A stretch of 64,000 nt of DNA from a virus. The stretch is taken from positions 62,001 to 126,000 of IMG/VR virus record IMGVR_UViG_3300025161_000004; one strand, written 5' to 3'. This document shows, piece after piece, positions 25,192 to 35,120 of this stretch. A program made the translations under genes and the position numbers. How positions within the stretch are numbered: position 1 is the stretch's first letter; each line of letters begins with the position of its first letter. The notes below the pieces were generated by a model. It searched no databases and was not told where the DNA came from. It worked only from the letters and a program-made list of their open reading frames with translations.

Positions 25192-27051
25192 TTATTGCAA
25201 TGTATTCTTCTTTTTAATCAATATTGTTGGGTTTGGTCTTGTGTTAGTAGTACCAGCAAGTCCAGCTCTAAATACTACTAAATCAAGTCTTGTTCCTGAT
25301 GTTAATGATACTACAACACTTGGTAATGCGAGATTGCCAACGCTATCTGCTCTCGATGTATTTTCTGCAGCAAATGTTCTATTTATTACGGTTGTATTAT
25401 TAATAACAATATTACTACCATATGATCTCACATTATTATTACCTGTATGTATTATTGGAATATTATATGTGATTTCATAATCACCAGTTTGGTTAACAAA
25501 TATCCCACTACCACCAGTCCAAGAAAATAGCGTGGATGATTTTAATTGACCATTCCAAACAATGGGTGTCGGTGTGATCGTATTAATATCAATTCCTGTT
25601 GTTCCTGTTCTAATTAAATAAATCTCATCTGATTTAGTTGTTGCAGTATAACCAGTAAATACATTGATACTAAGTTTTGTATTATCTAATCCAGAAGTTA
25701 TACCCGATATATATGCAATATCACTCTCAATATTATCTAAACGTGTATCAGTTGATGCTGTATATACATTAAAATCTAAATTATTAAGTTTTGTGTTAGT
25801 GATTCCAGAGATATATGTAATATCATCTTCTATACCTCCTAATCTAATTTCTGTTGTAGCGGTATATGAATTAAATAATAATTCGTCTACTTTTGAATTA
25901 AGTACTACACCTAAAGTACCACCAGTAACCTCAACATTTAATTGAGAACCATCCCAATCTAAATTATCGCCAGCTATTGCAGCACCATCAAGAGATATTA
26001 AATTACCAGATATATTAATACCAACACCAAATGTATATGAATTAGCTGCACTAAATTGAACCCAATTAATTGGGTCGATATTAATATTTACAATACCATC
26101 CCAATCTATAACCCAACCACTTGATCCATTGGTATTTCCCGTCTCAACAAATACAAATACACCACCAGATATCTCATTTGAAGGTATACCATCCATGTCT
26201 GCCGATCTATACCATACACCAGAAGATATAACTACATAGATACCGTTTTGTTGTGGTGATAGTTGATTTTTAACCAATACTCTATCTCCATTAACTAATG
26301 TTACACCATCGATTGATGTTGGTGCTGATGTAAACGCACCTGTCCCAGCAGTACCACCAGTTACAATATAAACTGCTCCAGTTAAATCCGAAACAGTTGC
26401 AACACGAACCGATTCTTTTGGATCAAGACCTGCCGAAATGGAATCGATATATGTTTTAGTTGCTGCACTATAAGCATTAAAATTACTTATCTTTAATCTT
26501 GCCGCAGTTTCACCAGATAAATAATTTATATTATCCTCAATAGCTGAAATTTTTATGTTTGTTGTTGCAGTATATGCTGTGAAAACTTCAATTGAGGTTG
26601 CACCACTAATTCCAGTTAATAAATCATTAATATCATAACCCGAATCAATTAATGTAGTACCACTCGCACCAAAAATTGGAACATTACCAGTTATAGCACC
26701 GAATACTTTATCTAATTTACCTGCGGTTTGCCCTGAAAGATAATCAATATCGTTATTTACGTTACTAAATTCTATTTGAGTTGTAGCAGTATAACCAGTG
26801 AATGTTTGATAATCTAATGGTGAATCAGGAGAAGGTGGATTAATGAAATTTAACCAATTATTAATGTTGGTTTCTGTATTTGGAATTACGTCACTTGGTA
26901 GTGATACTCTCCATAGATAGAGTGGTTGATTTACTGGAATGACAAAATCTGTAAATAATGCTGCTTCATTTCCTGTTGAATCATTAACAGCTGATTCTCT
27001 TACGATTGTATTACCATAATCAGTACGATATATTAGATATCTAAATGTCAT
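25192..27051 (-). CDS. Tail fibre protein with coiled repeats and C1q-like tip
   Basis: 619 residues. N-terminal attachment domain as in its neighbour (YRTDY motif). Shaft repeats of about 40 residues, each with YTATT followed by IEDDITYISG, occur at least five times. Between them lies a module known in many tail fibres: LVNGDRVLVKNQLSPQQNGIYVV, then SADMDG and GVFVFVETG. The C-terminal 140 residues (SGIFVNQTGDYEITYNIPI, LDLVVFRAGLAG) form a jelly-roll tip like C1q/TNF heads, and closely resemble the C-terminus of the gene at 27078. Confidence 0.82.
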   Translation of the reverse strand: MTFRYLIYRTDYGNTIVRESAVNDSTGNEAALFTDFVIPVNQPLYLWRVSLPSDVIPNTETNINNWLNFINPPSPDSPLDYQTFTGYTATTQIEFSNVNNDIDYLSGQTAGKLDKVFGAITGNVPIFGASGTTLIDSGYDINDLLTGISGATSIEVFTAYTATTNIKISAIEDNINYLSGETAARLKISNFNAYSAATKTYIDSISAGLDPKESVRVATVSDLTGAVYIVTGGTAGTGAFTSAPTSIDGVTLVNGDRVLVKNQLSPQQNGIYVVISSGVWYRSADMDGIPSNEISGGVFVFVETGNTNGSSGWVIDWDGIVNINIDPINWVQFSAANSYTFGVGINISGNLISLDGAAIAGDNLDWDGSQLNVEVTGGTLGVVLNSKVDELLFNSYTATTEIRLGGIEDDITYISGITNTKLNNLDFNVYTASTDTRLDNIESDIAYISGITSGLDNTKLSINVFTGYTATTKSDEIYLIRTGTTGIDINTITPTPIVWNGQLKSSTLFSWTGGSGIFVNQTGDYEITYNIPIIHTGNNNVRSYGSNIVINNTTVINRTFAAENTSRADSVGNLALPSVVVSLTSGTRLDLVVFRAGLAGTTNTRPNPTILIKKKNTLQ

Positions 27052-27077
27052 TACTACTCCTTTATTTTATATTTTAT

Positions 27078-28103
27078 TTATAATATCTTATTAATTTTAA
27101 TCCAACTTCCATTTTTAACAGTAGTAACACTACCTGCACTACCTATTCTAAATGCCACCAATTCAACATAGTCACCCGAATTTAAATTCACCTTATAAGG
27201 TGGCATCGTATTAGATCCTGAACCACTACTATTCTTCATAAATGATGAACTTGTGAGTTGTGTTATAAGTGTAGTACCGTTCTTTTTTATAACTGTACCA
27301 ATATTTTTATCACCACCACTACCAAATTCAAGATTTAATACATAACTTAGTTCAAATAATCCTGTTTCTGATATATAAATACGACTTCCACCAGTAAAAT
27401 TGAGTGATGTTCCACTATATTCTTGTGTTGTCCATGTTATTGGTGTATGTGGTATGGTATTTACTTCTGTACCACCAGAAATATCAATTAATTGTAGTGA
27501 ATTGGGTAAAACTACATTGATAGTATTACCTGTGGTTATTTGTATACCTTTACCTGCTGTTAGCTGATCTTGTTTACCTAAAATAAGTGAATATGTTTGA
27601 CCAGAATATGTATCAAAATCATTAATTGATACGTATGTATTAGGTGCTGTTGTACCAGTATAATCAGCAAATGCTGATATGTTAACTTTTGTATTTAAAT
27701 CTGTTAAATATGCAATTGTTCCTGATGAATCTTGTACTTTTAGTGTTCTAAAGACACCAGATGTTATACCAGAAGTTTGAATATTAATTCCCTTAGTATT
27801 ATCAACTCCATCAAAAATTTGAAAATTCGTAGAACTAAAAAAAGATGGTATATCACCCAATCTTCTCCATGTAATACCATTCGAATAGTATAATCCTGCT
27901 TCTTTTCTATTTAAAACATATGCTCCAGATGAATTACGAACTACATAAATATCACCATTATGTAAAATTGCTGGTGGTAAATGTGAATATAAATTAACTT
28001 CTTGATACGTAGAGCTACTTCCACCAGTATAACCAGTACCCGTAAAATCTTTATCGAATAAAAATACCTTTCCTGATATTAAATCTATAGTAAAAGTAGC
28101 CAT
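27078..28103 (-). CDS. Tail fibre protein with C1q-like tip
   Basis: 341 residues. The N-terminus differs from the other fibres (TFTIDLISGKVFLFDKDFTG) and is followed by LYSHLPPAILHNGDIYVVRN, a short shaft repeat (TGTTAPNTYVSINDFDTYSG) and a C-terminal jelly roll (SRIYISETGLFELSYVLNLE, YVELVAFRIGSAGS) that parallels the tip of the gene at 25192. It has an exact AGTATTTATA element 23 bases upstream and so may start the downstream fibre transcript. Confidence 0.78.
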   Translation of the reverse strand: MATFTIDLISGKVFLFDKDFTGTGYTGGSSSTYQEVNLYSHLPPAILHNGDIYVVRNSSGAYVLNRKEAGLYYSNGITWRRLGDIPSFFSSTNFQIFDGVDNTKGINIQTSGITSGVFRTLKVQDSSGTIAYLTDLNTKVNISAFADYTGTTAPNTYVSINDFDTYSGQTYSLILGKQDQLTAGKGIQITTGNTINVVLPNSLQLIDISGGTEVNTIPHTPITWTTQEYSGTSLNFTGGSRIYISETGLFELSYVLNLEFGSGGDKNIGTVIKKNGTTLITQLTSSSFMKNSSGSGSNTMPPYKVNLNSGDYVELVAFRIGSAGSVTTVKNGSWIKINKIL

Positions 28104-28125
28104 TTATCGTATTTATAGAGTTTCA

Positions 28126-28135
28126 TATAAATACT
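28126..28135 (-). promoter_or_regulatory. Late-type AGTATTTATA element
   Basis: Exact copy 23 bases upstream of the ATG at 28103. A GTATTTATA on the plus strand at 28109-28117 makes an imperfect inverted repeat with it. Confidence 0.6.
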
Positions 28136-28171
28136 CAAAATTTAAAGCAACACACTACTTTAATTAGATTC

Positions 28172-28501
28172 CTATAAATATGTTAATGTATATCTATCAT
28201 CCCATGCATATCTGAAAAACTGCTCTCCACCAGCAAATTTTTGTTCCCAAACACTACCAATCTGTTCAATTCTTTTAATTTTCCAAACAGGCTCACTTTC
28301 ACTTGAGCCATATTCTGCCCATCCCAAATAATACAAAGTTTCACTCACTACATCGATTCGGGTAGGTGAATCGTCTCTAATAAGATTAACTTCACGACCA
28401 TGAGCGTCAGTGCCTTCAGTATCAAACTTTATCGGATTAGTATTTGTACCTATGGGTCTGTATTTTGTACCACTATTTCTACCATCAGCTTTTTTTGCCA
28501 T
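28172..28501 (-). CDS. Small fibre-cluster protein of unknown function
   Basis: 109 residues. The N-terminus is polar (AKKADGRNSGTKYRPIGTNT), then a compact region SETLYYLGWAEYGSSESEPV, KIKRIEQIGSVWEQKFAGGE and FRYAWDDRYTLTYL, rich in Trp and Tyr. This pattern recurs in small proteins beside tail fibre genes of other phages as I remember it, but its role is unknown. It lies between fibre genes with its own late-type element 16 bases upstream, so it is expressed with them. Confidence 0.7.
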   Translation of the reverse strand: MAKKADGRNSGTKYRPIGTNTNPIKFDTEGTDAHGREVNLIRDDSPTRIDVVSETLYYLGWAEYGSSESEPVWKIKRIEQIGSVWEQKFAGGEQFFRYAWDDRYTLTYL

Positions 28502-28516
28502 ATGATAATACTTTAT

Positions 28517-28526
28517 TATAAATACT
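28517..28526 (-). promoter_or_regulatory. Late-type AGTATTTATA element
   Basis: Exact copy 16 bases upstream of the ATG at 28501; a terminator hairpin (28545-28569) lies just before it. Confidence 0.62.
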
Positions 28527-28544
28527 TTTTTTTATTATAATAAT

Positions 28545-28569
28545 AAAAAAAGAAATTCTTTAGAATTCC
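28545..28569 (-). terminator. Rho-independent terminator
   Basis: Minus-strand stem GGAATTC / GAATTTC (7 pairs, one G-T), loop TAAA, followed by seven T. Ends the unit of the gene at 28605-28919. Confidence 0.75.
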
Positions 28570-28604
28570 TTAATCAAAACCATATTTAGTATTTTTTATT
28601 ATAA

Positions 28605-28919
28605 TTAAAGTATCACATCAACATTACCAACACCAACATATTGTTCCAAAAATGCTTTAACATCATTATGAATGGTTAATGGTGTTAAAGCTGCATATTC
28701 TTCATCCGTTAACTGTTTTATGAAATTTTTAACAGGTATTTCAACGACATCAATGTCTGCTTTGTTTTGATTTAGTGCTTCAAGTGATCTATATATCAAA
28801 AAATCCACACTGTAATTCTTTCCTCTATGTGGAAATCTTGTACTGAAAATTACATACGATCCTGATTCTACTGTTCCTCCATCTGTTGTTGTTAGTGTCG
28901 TATTAATTCGTAATGCCAT
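28605..28919 (-). CDS. Small virion-type protein in fibre cluster
   Basis: 104 residues, beginning ALRINTTLTTTDGGTVESGS and YVIFSTRFPHRGKNYSVDFL, an all-beta opening, then a helical end with LTDEEYAALTPLTIHNDVKA. No family recognised. An exact AGTATTTATA element lies 15 bases before the start and a terminator 36 bases after the stop, so it forms a single-gene unit. Likely a small structural component of the tail appendages, by location only. Confidence 0.68.
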   Translation of the reverse strand: MALRINTTLTTTDGGTVESGSYVIFSTRFPHRGKNYSVDFLIYRSLEALNQNKADIDVVEIPVKNFIKQLTDEEYAALTPLTIHNDVKAFLEQYVGVGNVDVIL

Positions 28920-28933
28920 AATGTTATTTTTTT

Positions 28934-28943
28934 TATAAATACT
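28934..28943 (-). promoter_or_regulatory. Late-type AGTATTTATA element
   Basis: Exact copy 15 bases upstream of the ATG at 28919, followed by eight A on the coding strand. Confidence 0.62.
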
Positions 28944-28952
28944 TTAAAATTA

Positions 28953-30755
28953 TTAAGATACCCTTTGTACTTCTAATATAACATGCCAATTAATTGTTGT
29001 AGATGCAGCACCTGTAACTCTCACCCTAACATCATTACCTGACACATCAAAAGTGCTATCCCATGCAGAATTTGATTCTATATCTGAAATAACATCTTGT
29101 GTTGTACCTTGTTGTACTGCGCCACCACCTTCACGATAAAACAAACCTTGTTTAACATATAATGCACGATCTGCGCCACTAACTTCTCTTGCTTTTATTG
29201 TTGCCTTAATTGAATAAGTACTACCAGTTTGTAGTGTATATGCTAATAAAGTTGTGGTTGTGTTATTTGTTGTTTGTAAAGTACCCTTTATTAATTTCAA
29301 ATCGTCATTTGAATTCCAACCAAATTGTACACTATTTGTTGTATTATTATTACAATTATTTCCGATTGTAATAGCTCCTGTTGCAGTAGTACTAATATTA
29401 GTACCAATAGATATTCCATTAGAAGATGTCGCAACACTATTAGAGCCAATTATTATTGTTGTTGCACCAATATTAGCATTTACTGCACCACCACCAGCAT
29501 TTTTTCCTAATATTATACTTTCAGCACCAAAACTACCAGTAGTAACACCAGCATTAGTACCTAATGAAATTGCATTTGTTGATCTTGTTTTTGCTCCAAT
29601 ACCAATGGATATACCATCGCCTTCACTCGCAGAAGTACTACCAATAGACACACCACCATCAGAATTAGCGTTATTACCTATTGCTATTGAATTAGTACCA
29701 ATTGATTTTGACGATACTCCTATAGCAACTGAATTTTGACCAATATTTGAACTTCCCTGATTTGAAAGTGCACCAATTGAAATTGAATTTATACCAACAA
29801 CACCAGTGGTATTCCCTGCACTCCTACCGATTGAAATAGTATCTGCACTTATAGATTGTGCTGCACTACCAATAGCAATCGAATAAGTACCGATAGGTTT
29901 TGTACCTTGATTTGCATTATATCCGATAGAGATTGAATGATGTCTACCTGTTGCAGAACCAGATGTTTTACCTGCTCTATATCCTAAAGCAATCTGACCA
30001 CCATTCCATGCTCTGGCTTCTTGACCAATAGCAATATCAAAACCTCCGATGGCACTTGTACCGTGACCTATAAAATAAGCTGAAGGTAAAATTCTAAATA
30101 TTAGATTGTTTGATGAGCCAGTATAATATCCTCTAATATCTAGAGCAGATGACTCATTACCATTAGTCGCAGTTGAAAATCTCCAAAGCAGTTCAATCGC
30201 TGGTTTTTCAACTAAAGTTGAAGTTGGAGAAACAAATTTTATAATACCGACATTATTTACGTCTGGAGTACCGCCAGAATTTCTTTTAACGAATGTCGCT
30301 ATATTCCTCCCCGCACTTGCAGTACCAGTGTCTACAATAAAATTGAATGGTGAAACAGTATCATCTACTGTAATAGTATCACTCCTAAAATTTTGATTAC
30401 TTGTTGTAGTTACAGATAACGTACTTAATTTAGAACTTGCCGAACCAAAATTCAAGTAATAACCACCACCAGCAATTTCAGTATTACCAGTAAGTGTACC
30501 GCCCAATTTAACTCTTTTTCCTGTTTTTGTTAAGCCATTAGTTGCACCAGTAATTATAAGAGATGTTACATTTGATATAGAATCATCAACATATTGTTTA
30601 TGTACAATCTCTGTTGGTTCACTAATTGATATCGCTGATTGATAATTTAACGAACCACTATTTGCAATAATAGTGTCGCCAGATAAATTAAGTGTAGAGC
30701 CACTTACCTGCTTGAATTTTTGATTACTTAAATTTTGTTTTGTTGAGAATGCCAT
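28953..30755 (-). CDS. Tail fibre with YadA-head-like repeats
   Basis: 600 residues. N-terminus AFSTKQNLSNQKFKQVSGST and LNLSG matches the start of the gene at 33930 in pattern. Residues 60-120 hold the shared NGLTKTGKRVKLGGTLTG module. Residues 235-490 are tandem left-handed beta-roll repeats of the YadA/trimeric autotransporter head type (GTYSIAIGSAAQ, NSVAIGVSSKSIG, TNSIAIGNNANS and so on, 14 or so copies), which trimerise and bind surfaces. The C-terminal 90 residues are a beta tip. Acts as a receptor-binding fibre by inference. Confidence 0.83.
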   Translation of the reverse strand: MAFSTKQNLSNQKFKQVSGSTLNLSGDTIIANSGSLNYQSAISISEPTEIVHKQYVDDSISNVTSLIITGATNGLTKTGKRVKLGGTLTGNTEIAGGGYYLNFGSASSKLSTLSVTTTSNQNFRSDTITVDDTVSPFNFIVDTGTASAGRNIATFVKRNSGGTPDVNNVGIIKFVSPTSTLVEKPAIELLWRFSTATNGNESSALDIRGYYTGSSNNLIFRILPSAYFIGHGTSAIGGFDIAIGQEARAWNGGQIALGYRAGKTSGSATGRHHSISIGYNANQGTKPIGTYSIAIGSAAQSISADTISIGRSAGNTTGVVGINSISIGALSNQGSSNIGQNSVAIGVSSKSIGTNSIAIGNNANSDGGVSIGSTSASEGDGISIGIGAKTRSTNAISLGTNAGVTTGSFGAESIILGKNAGGGAVNANIGATTIIIGSNSVATSSNGISIGTNISTTATGAITIGNNCNNNTTNSVQFGWNSNDDLKLIKGTLQTTNNTTTTLLAYTLQTGSTYSIKATIKAREVSGADRALYVKQGLFYREGGGAVQQGTTQDVISDIESNSAWDSTFDVSGNDVRVRVTGAASTTINWHVILEVQRVS

Positions 30756-30850
30756 GTGTTATATTTTTTTATAAAAAAATTTATTATGTAATTAATCTTA
30801 TTTATTATCACAAATAAATAGTTTTATTTTTTTTTAATATGTTAGTTAGA

Positions 30851-31873
30851 TTATGGAATATAATTTAAAAGTGCCCATTCATCTATTGTTTGATCATAAA
30901 CTATTTCAATACCACCTCTCTGTGTATTAATTATTGCAGTTGGAAAACCATCTATAGTATTTCCATTTCCATCTATAATTATATTATTAATATTTGCACT
31001 TCCCACATCTTTTATTTTGTATACTTGACCATCTACAGGAGATGCTGGTAACGTAATAGTTAATCCACTTGTTGAACTATCAACAAAAACCACAAAATTT
31101 GTATTTGTTAATGTAGTATTCGCACTAACAATTATTTTCTGATTATAAATATTTTGAGGTGAAGTATAACCTGTAACAAAACCAACATCGGGTATTGATC
31201 TTGCAGTATAGTTAGCAGAATAATCTGTTAAATATTGAATGCCAGCAAAATCAGAAAAATTATTTTCACCAATAACGATTTTAGATGCGCCGCTTAATTC
31301 AATAAATACATTTGATGGCTCAGAATCGTTGCTGCTTAATCTTAATTTTTGATAGTCAATATTAATTGTTGAATTGTCTCCTGATAAACCAGCAGAAATC
31401 ACTATTGAATTTTGAGTGGTGTGGTTGGTAGATATCTCAATAATAGCATCATCTTTACCATATAATCCGATTAAACCAGATGTGCCTGAAACAGCAACAA
31501 TAAATTCATTAAATTCACTAACATTAAAGTCGCCAAAATATAGTGAATTTCCAGCACCACCAATTGTAGTGTCACCAGTTAAAGTACCACCAAGTACAAT
31601 TGTATTACCAAGTTTTGTTAAACCATTAGATGCTAATGTTGTTGTTCCAGTTGATGTTTTTAGAATCAGATCTGTATTACTAACACCATCTCTATACCAA
31701 TACTCTTTATCATTAACTAATACCGTTAAACCTCTATGTCTCTCAGATATTGGGATAAGAGTATTAACTTGAGTAACACCACTGTATGGAGCATTAGTAT
31801 TTGGGTTCAGATACTTAGCTTCAGATGGTTTACCTGCATTTACTTTAATATTATCGTTTAATATAATAGCCAT
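30851..31873 (-). CDS. Tail fibre protein
   Basis: 340 residues. The N-terminal 75 residues (PSEAKYLNPNTNAPYSGVTQ, HRGLTVLVNDKEYWYRDGVS) share a domain with the gene at 31889 (HTGLTVNILGVEYWYKNGVT). Then the NGLTKLGNTIVLGGTLTG module, a short beta shaft, and a C-terminal region with NQKIIVSANTTLTNTNFVVF and ASPVDGQVYKIKDVGSANI, resembling a tip domain found in many phage fibres. Gap to the next fibre gene is 15 bases. Confidence 0.77.
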   Translation of the reverse strand: MAIILNDNIKVNAGKPSEAKYLNPNTNAPYSGVTQVNTLIPISERHRGLTVLVNDKEYWYRDGVSNTDLILKTSTGTTTLASNGLTKLGNTIVLGGTLTGDTTIGGAGNSLYFGDFNVSEFNEFIVAVSGTSGLIGLYGKDDAIIEISTNHTTQNSIVISAGLSGDNSTINIDYQKLRLSSNDSEPSNVFIELSGASKIVIGENNFSDFAGIQYLTDYSANYTARSIPDVGFVTGYTSPQNIYNQKIIVSANTTLTNTNFVVFVDSSTSGLTITLPASPVDGQVYKIKDVGSANINNIIIDGNGNTIDGFPTAIINTQRGGIEIVYDQTIDEWALLNYIP

Positions 31874-31888
31874 TTCTTATCTTATATA

Positions 31889-33928
31889 TTAACTATTCCT
31901 TAATTCCATAGCACCAGTTGTTGCCGTTTGATAGTTGCTTATGTATACTTTATATTCAATTCCTGACCATAATACTGTTGTTACACTCACTAAATCAAAA
32001 TTAGGAAATAAATTACCTGAAGGAGTGACAGCACCACCAATTGATCCGTTATTTAATGCATTAACGTACCATACAGTTTTGCTTGTTGATGTAGATGGTA
32101 TTGCAAACCATAAATAATCATCTGATGTTGCTCCGAATGTTATTGTGATCGTACCCATTGATGATGCAACTACTTTAGTACCACCAGAAACTAATGCACT
32201 TGTTGCTGTTGGTCTATTATCACCTGGGGCAGCACCACCTGAAGCAACTTTACCATAAAAATATGGATATATACCAGTAATTGTTACAGATTGATTTCCT
32301 GTCGTACCAGATGGTAATGGTGTTAAATATGGATTACCAGAACTATCATATGGTTGAGTACCTGCATCATAAGTAACAGACGATTGCCAAGTATTTGAAC
32401 CTGATAATACGGTATAACCAGTTACAGTTTGTGTATCTGTTAATGATGTAGATAGTACTGATGATGGTAATCCAGTACCTATATAATTATATCTGTTCGG
32501 TAAACCACTTCTAAATGCATCTGGACTTGAATACTGTGGTGACTTACTACCTCTATTAAATGTTGCAATAAATGATATGTTTATAGTACTACCAACTTCA
32601 AATATTGTACCTGATGGCGATGTTTTACTAAAAGTATTCGATGGATTAGTGAGTGTAGGGAATAATGTAGGTACAAGCAAGTCTTGAATTATCTGACTTA
32701 AAGTTTTACCAGTCAATACATAACCAGCATTTATACCACCTAAACTTATTGATGCTGGCGATATACCTTCGTATATGGTGCTTGCTGTTAAGCCAGTTGC
32801 TGTTACTTCAAATTCAATATTATCACCATTATCTGTAATAGTAATTCCATTACCAGCAACTAATGATTTAAAATATCCAGTATTCGAACTAACCCCTGAA
32901 AGTACATTAACACCAGTACCAACGTTTTGTAAATTTTGAATTCCACTAAAAGGTATGGAAAATGGTGACCATAAAATAGGATCAACATTAATAGTTACAA
33001 CACTTGGAGATGTTACCATCCAAGCAGTATTTCCTAATGTATTACCGCTTAAAACAGATACAAACGAACCAGTATTGATTTCACCAGCAGCATCAAAATC
33101 AGTTGCTCTTGTAAATAATTGAGTGCCTGAATTATAAGTATATATACCGTTTTGTGATGGTGTTGTTTGATTTTTAATTAAAACTCTCCAACCGTTCAAA
33201 ACAGGAATTCCATCTAAAATTCCTGATGTAAATGGAGATGTTAAATTTATATTACCATCAGTATCAGTAGTTGAAACATTAACAGGAGTTTTAGGTATTA
33301 ACCCTGCGGCTAAACTATCCACATACTCTTTATCGACAAGAGATCTATTTGAATACGTTGAATGATAATTTCCACCATATTCAATACCTCTTTTTATAAT
33401 ACTATTGTCTCTTACAAAAAAGTCTGAAGTACCACCCGTTATTGTAATATCAATACTTCCTTTAGCAGTATATCCACTTAATTCTACTGCAATTCTATTA
33501 AGTGTGAGTTGTGTTGAACTTATACCACGACCAGCAGTTAATTGATCTTGTTTACCTGTTGTGATTCCAGATATGTATGTAATATCAGAATGAATATCAT
33601 TAATTACTGATTCTGTTGAAGCACTAAATGTTTGTAAATCTACTATATCTCCCTCAATATTCTGAAGTCTTGTTTCAGTAGCTGCAGTGTATGCTGTAAA
33701 TAATGTAGTATCAAATTGTTTAGGCACTAAATCGCTATTAGTGACACCATTCTTATACCAATATTCAACTCCTAAAATATTTACTGTTAAACCAGTATGT
33801 CTAATCGTTATTGGTATTTCGCTATTAACCTGTGCAACAGAATCATATGGTACACCATTCCTTAGATATTTACTATCTGCTGGAAGTGGGTTTATAACTT
33901 TAAGACCGAAAGGTAATTCTAAACTCAT
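31889..33928 (-). CDS. Tail fibre protein, large
   Basis: 679 residues. N-terminal attachment domain shared with the gene at 30851. Shaft repeats YTAATETRLQNIEGDIVDLQ and INDIHSDITYISG match those in the gene at 25192. A copy of the NGDRVLVKNQ-type module follows (LNGWRVLIKNQTTPSQNGIY, FTRATDFDAAGE). The C-terminal 250 residues are Ser/Thr/Gly-rich beta structure ending in SGIEYKVYISNYQTATTG. One base separates it from the gene at 33930, so the fibre genes are one operon. Confidence 0.79.
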   Translation of the reverse strand: MSLELPFGLKVINPLPADSKYLRNGVPYDSVAQVNSEIPITIRHTGLTVNILGVEYWYKNGVTNSDLVPKQFDTTLFTAYTAATETRLQNIEGDIVDLQTFSASTESVINDIHSDITYISGITTGKQDQLTAGRGISSTQLTLNRIAVELSGYTAKGSIDITITGGTSDFFVRDNSIIKRGIEYGGNYHSTYSNRSLVDKEYVDSLAAGLIPKTPVNVSTTDTDGNINLTSPFTSGILDGIPVLNGWRVLIKNQTTPSQNGIYTYNSGTQLFTRATDFDAAGEINTGSFVSVLSGNTLGNTAWMVTSPSVVTINVDPILWSPFSIPFSGIQNLQNVGTGVNVLSGVSSNTGYFKSLVAGNGITITDNGDNIEFEVTATGLTASTIYEGISPASISLGGINAGYVLTGKTLSQIIQDLLVPTLFPTLTNPSNTFSKTSPSGTIFEVGSTINISFIATFNRGSKSPQYSSPDAFRSGLPNRYNYIGTGLPSSVLSTSLTDTQTVTGYTVLSGSNTWQSSVTYDAGTQPYDSSGNPYLTPLPSGTTGNQSVTITGIYPYFYGKVASGGAAPGDNRPTATSALVSGGTKVVASSMGTITITFGATSDDYLWFAIPSTSTSKTVWYVNALNNGSIGGAVTPSGNLFPNFDLVSVTTVLWSGIEYKVYISNYQTATTGAMELRNS

Positions 33929-33929
33929 A

Positions 33930-34931
33930 TTACGCTGTTGTTATTTGATGTTTGTGATTTGAACTATATGGTGTACCAACGTTCATTTCATAAATGTTAT
34001 AGTTCCATATGGTTGGTCCTGATCCTCCATTATCTAATACTGGTGTCGATGATGAAACTAAAACATAGTTAGCAGTTATATTTGCATTAAGTGCATCTAA
34101 ATCTATTACTGATGTGATGACACGCCCAGGTGGTAGTGCAACAACAAACTTAGTTAACACATTACCAGTATTTAGTATAAATGTATTTATATCAGCAGTT
34201 TGATATGCATTCAACGGTAATGCTCTAACTGCTGCACTGGTAGTTGGTGTTGTTGATGCTGGGCCATAGAATCTTAAATATCTTGCGGTAACAGTATAAT
34301 TAGATGAAATAAATGTACCTGATTGTGTATTTGTCCCTTCTGCTCTCCATACTTGTGTCGAACCATTTGTCGCTAATTCTCTATTATTAATAGTTACCAA
34401 TTCAGAGCCATCATTAGCTAAACCAGTTGCAAGTGTTGTACCAGATGATACATCTCTAATTACAATACTGTTTGCTAAAACATTTCCTGAATTTGAAGTT
34501 GCCCAAGTGAATGTTCTTGAGCCAGACAACACAGTACCAACTTCTACTGGTGTTGTTTGTGACGATGAAAATGAAGTAAATGCTGGTGCTTGATATACTA
34601 CAAGCATATCCCTTAATATAACATCCAATGGTTTACCTGCTAAAACATATCCATTACTTATACCTCCAACAGGACTCGATAATGATGCTGGAGAATCTAA
34701 CATATAGACACCTGTACCACCACTACCTGTCTGATCTATTAATCTTATTTTACCATCTATATCAACACCTAAAACCTGATTGTATGTACCACCAGTAGCT
34801 ATAATTTCTCTACCATGTAAAATAAACGTACCACCACTAACAATCTCTGTTGTTCCAGAAAGCGTTAAGGTGCTACCACTTACTTGTTTAAATTGTCTAT
34901 TATCGAGTTCTGGACGTGTAAAGAAAGCCAT
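33930..34931 (-). CDS. Tail fibre protein
   Basis: 333 residues. N-terminus AFFTRPELDNRQFKQVSGST and LTLSG pairs with the gene at 28953. The middle (FTSFSSSQTTPVEVGTVLSG, RTFTWATSNSGNVLANSIVI) resembles a region in the gene at 31889 (NTFSKTSPSGTIFEVGSTIN). The C-terminus ends in the peptide MNVGTPYSSNHKHQI. First gene of the fibre array in the direction of transcription. No exact late element lies close; TATAAATACC on the plus strand at 35086 is 155 bases upstream. Confidence 0.76.
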   Translation of the reverse strand: MAFFTRPELDNRQFKQVSGSTLTLSGTTEIVSGGTFILHGREIIATGGTYNQVLGVDIDGKIRLIDQTGSGGTGVYMLDSPASLSSPVGGISNGYVLAGKPLDVILRDMLVVYQAPAFTSFSSSQTTPVEVGTVLSGSRTFTWATSNSGNVLANSIVIRDVSSGTTLATGLANDGSELVTINNRELATNGSTQVWRAEGTNTQSGTFISSNYTVTARYLRFYGPASTTPTTSAAVRALPLNAYQTADINTFILNTGNVLTKFVVALPPGRVITSVIDLDALNANITANYVLVSSSTPVLDNGGSGPTIWNYNIYEMNVGTPYSSNHKHQITTA

Positions 34932-35120
34932 TCTATATTAATACATTTAAAATATGTTCATATTATTCAATATATAATTACACACTTTTTTATTCCTCAT
35001 AAAATTTTATCTAACTTGCTGACCGTCTATATAGTTACACAATTAAAAGTATACACTAATCCCTGTATAACTATTATTCGTTACATATAAATACCCAATT
35101 ATTAAAATAAAAAACTAATA

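Noticed and set aside
24700-26900. Repeated short blocks suggesting CRISPR
   Set aside because: They are in-frame coding repeats (YTATT, YISG) of fibre shafts with varied spacing and no identical repeats with unique spacers.
29254-29739. 161-codon plus-strand frame
   Set aside because: Antisense shadow of the YadA-like repeats; its repetitive hydrophobic sequence mirrors the SIAIG repeats on the other strand.
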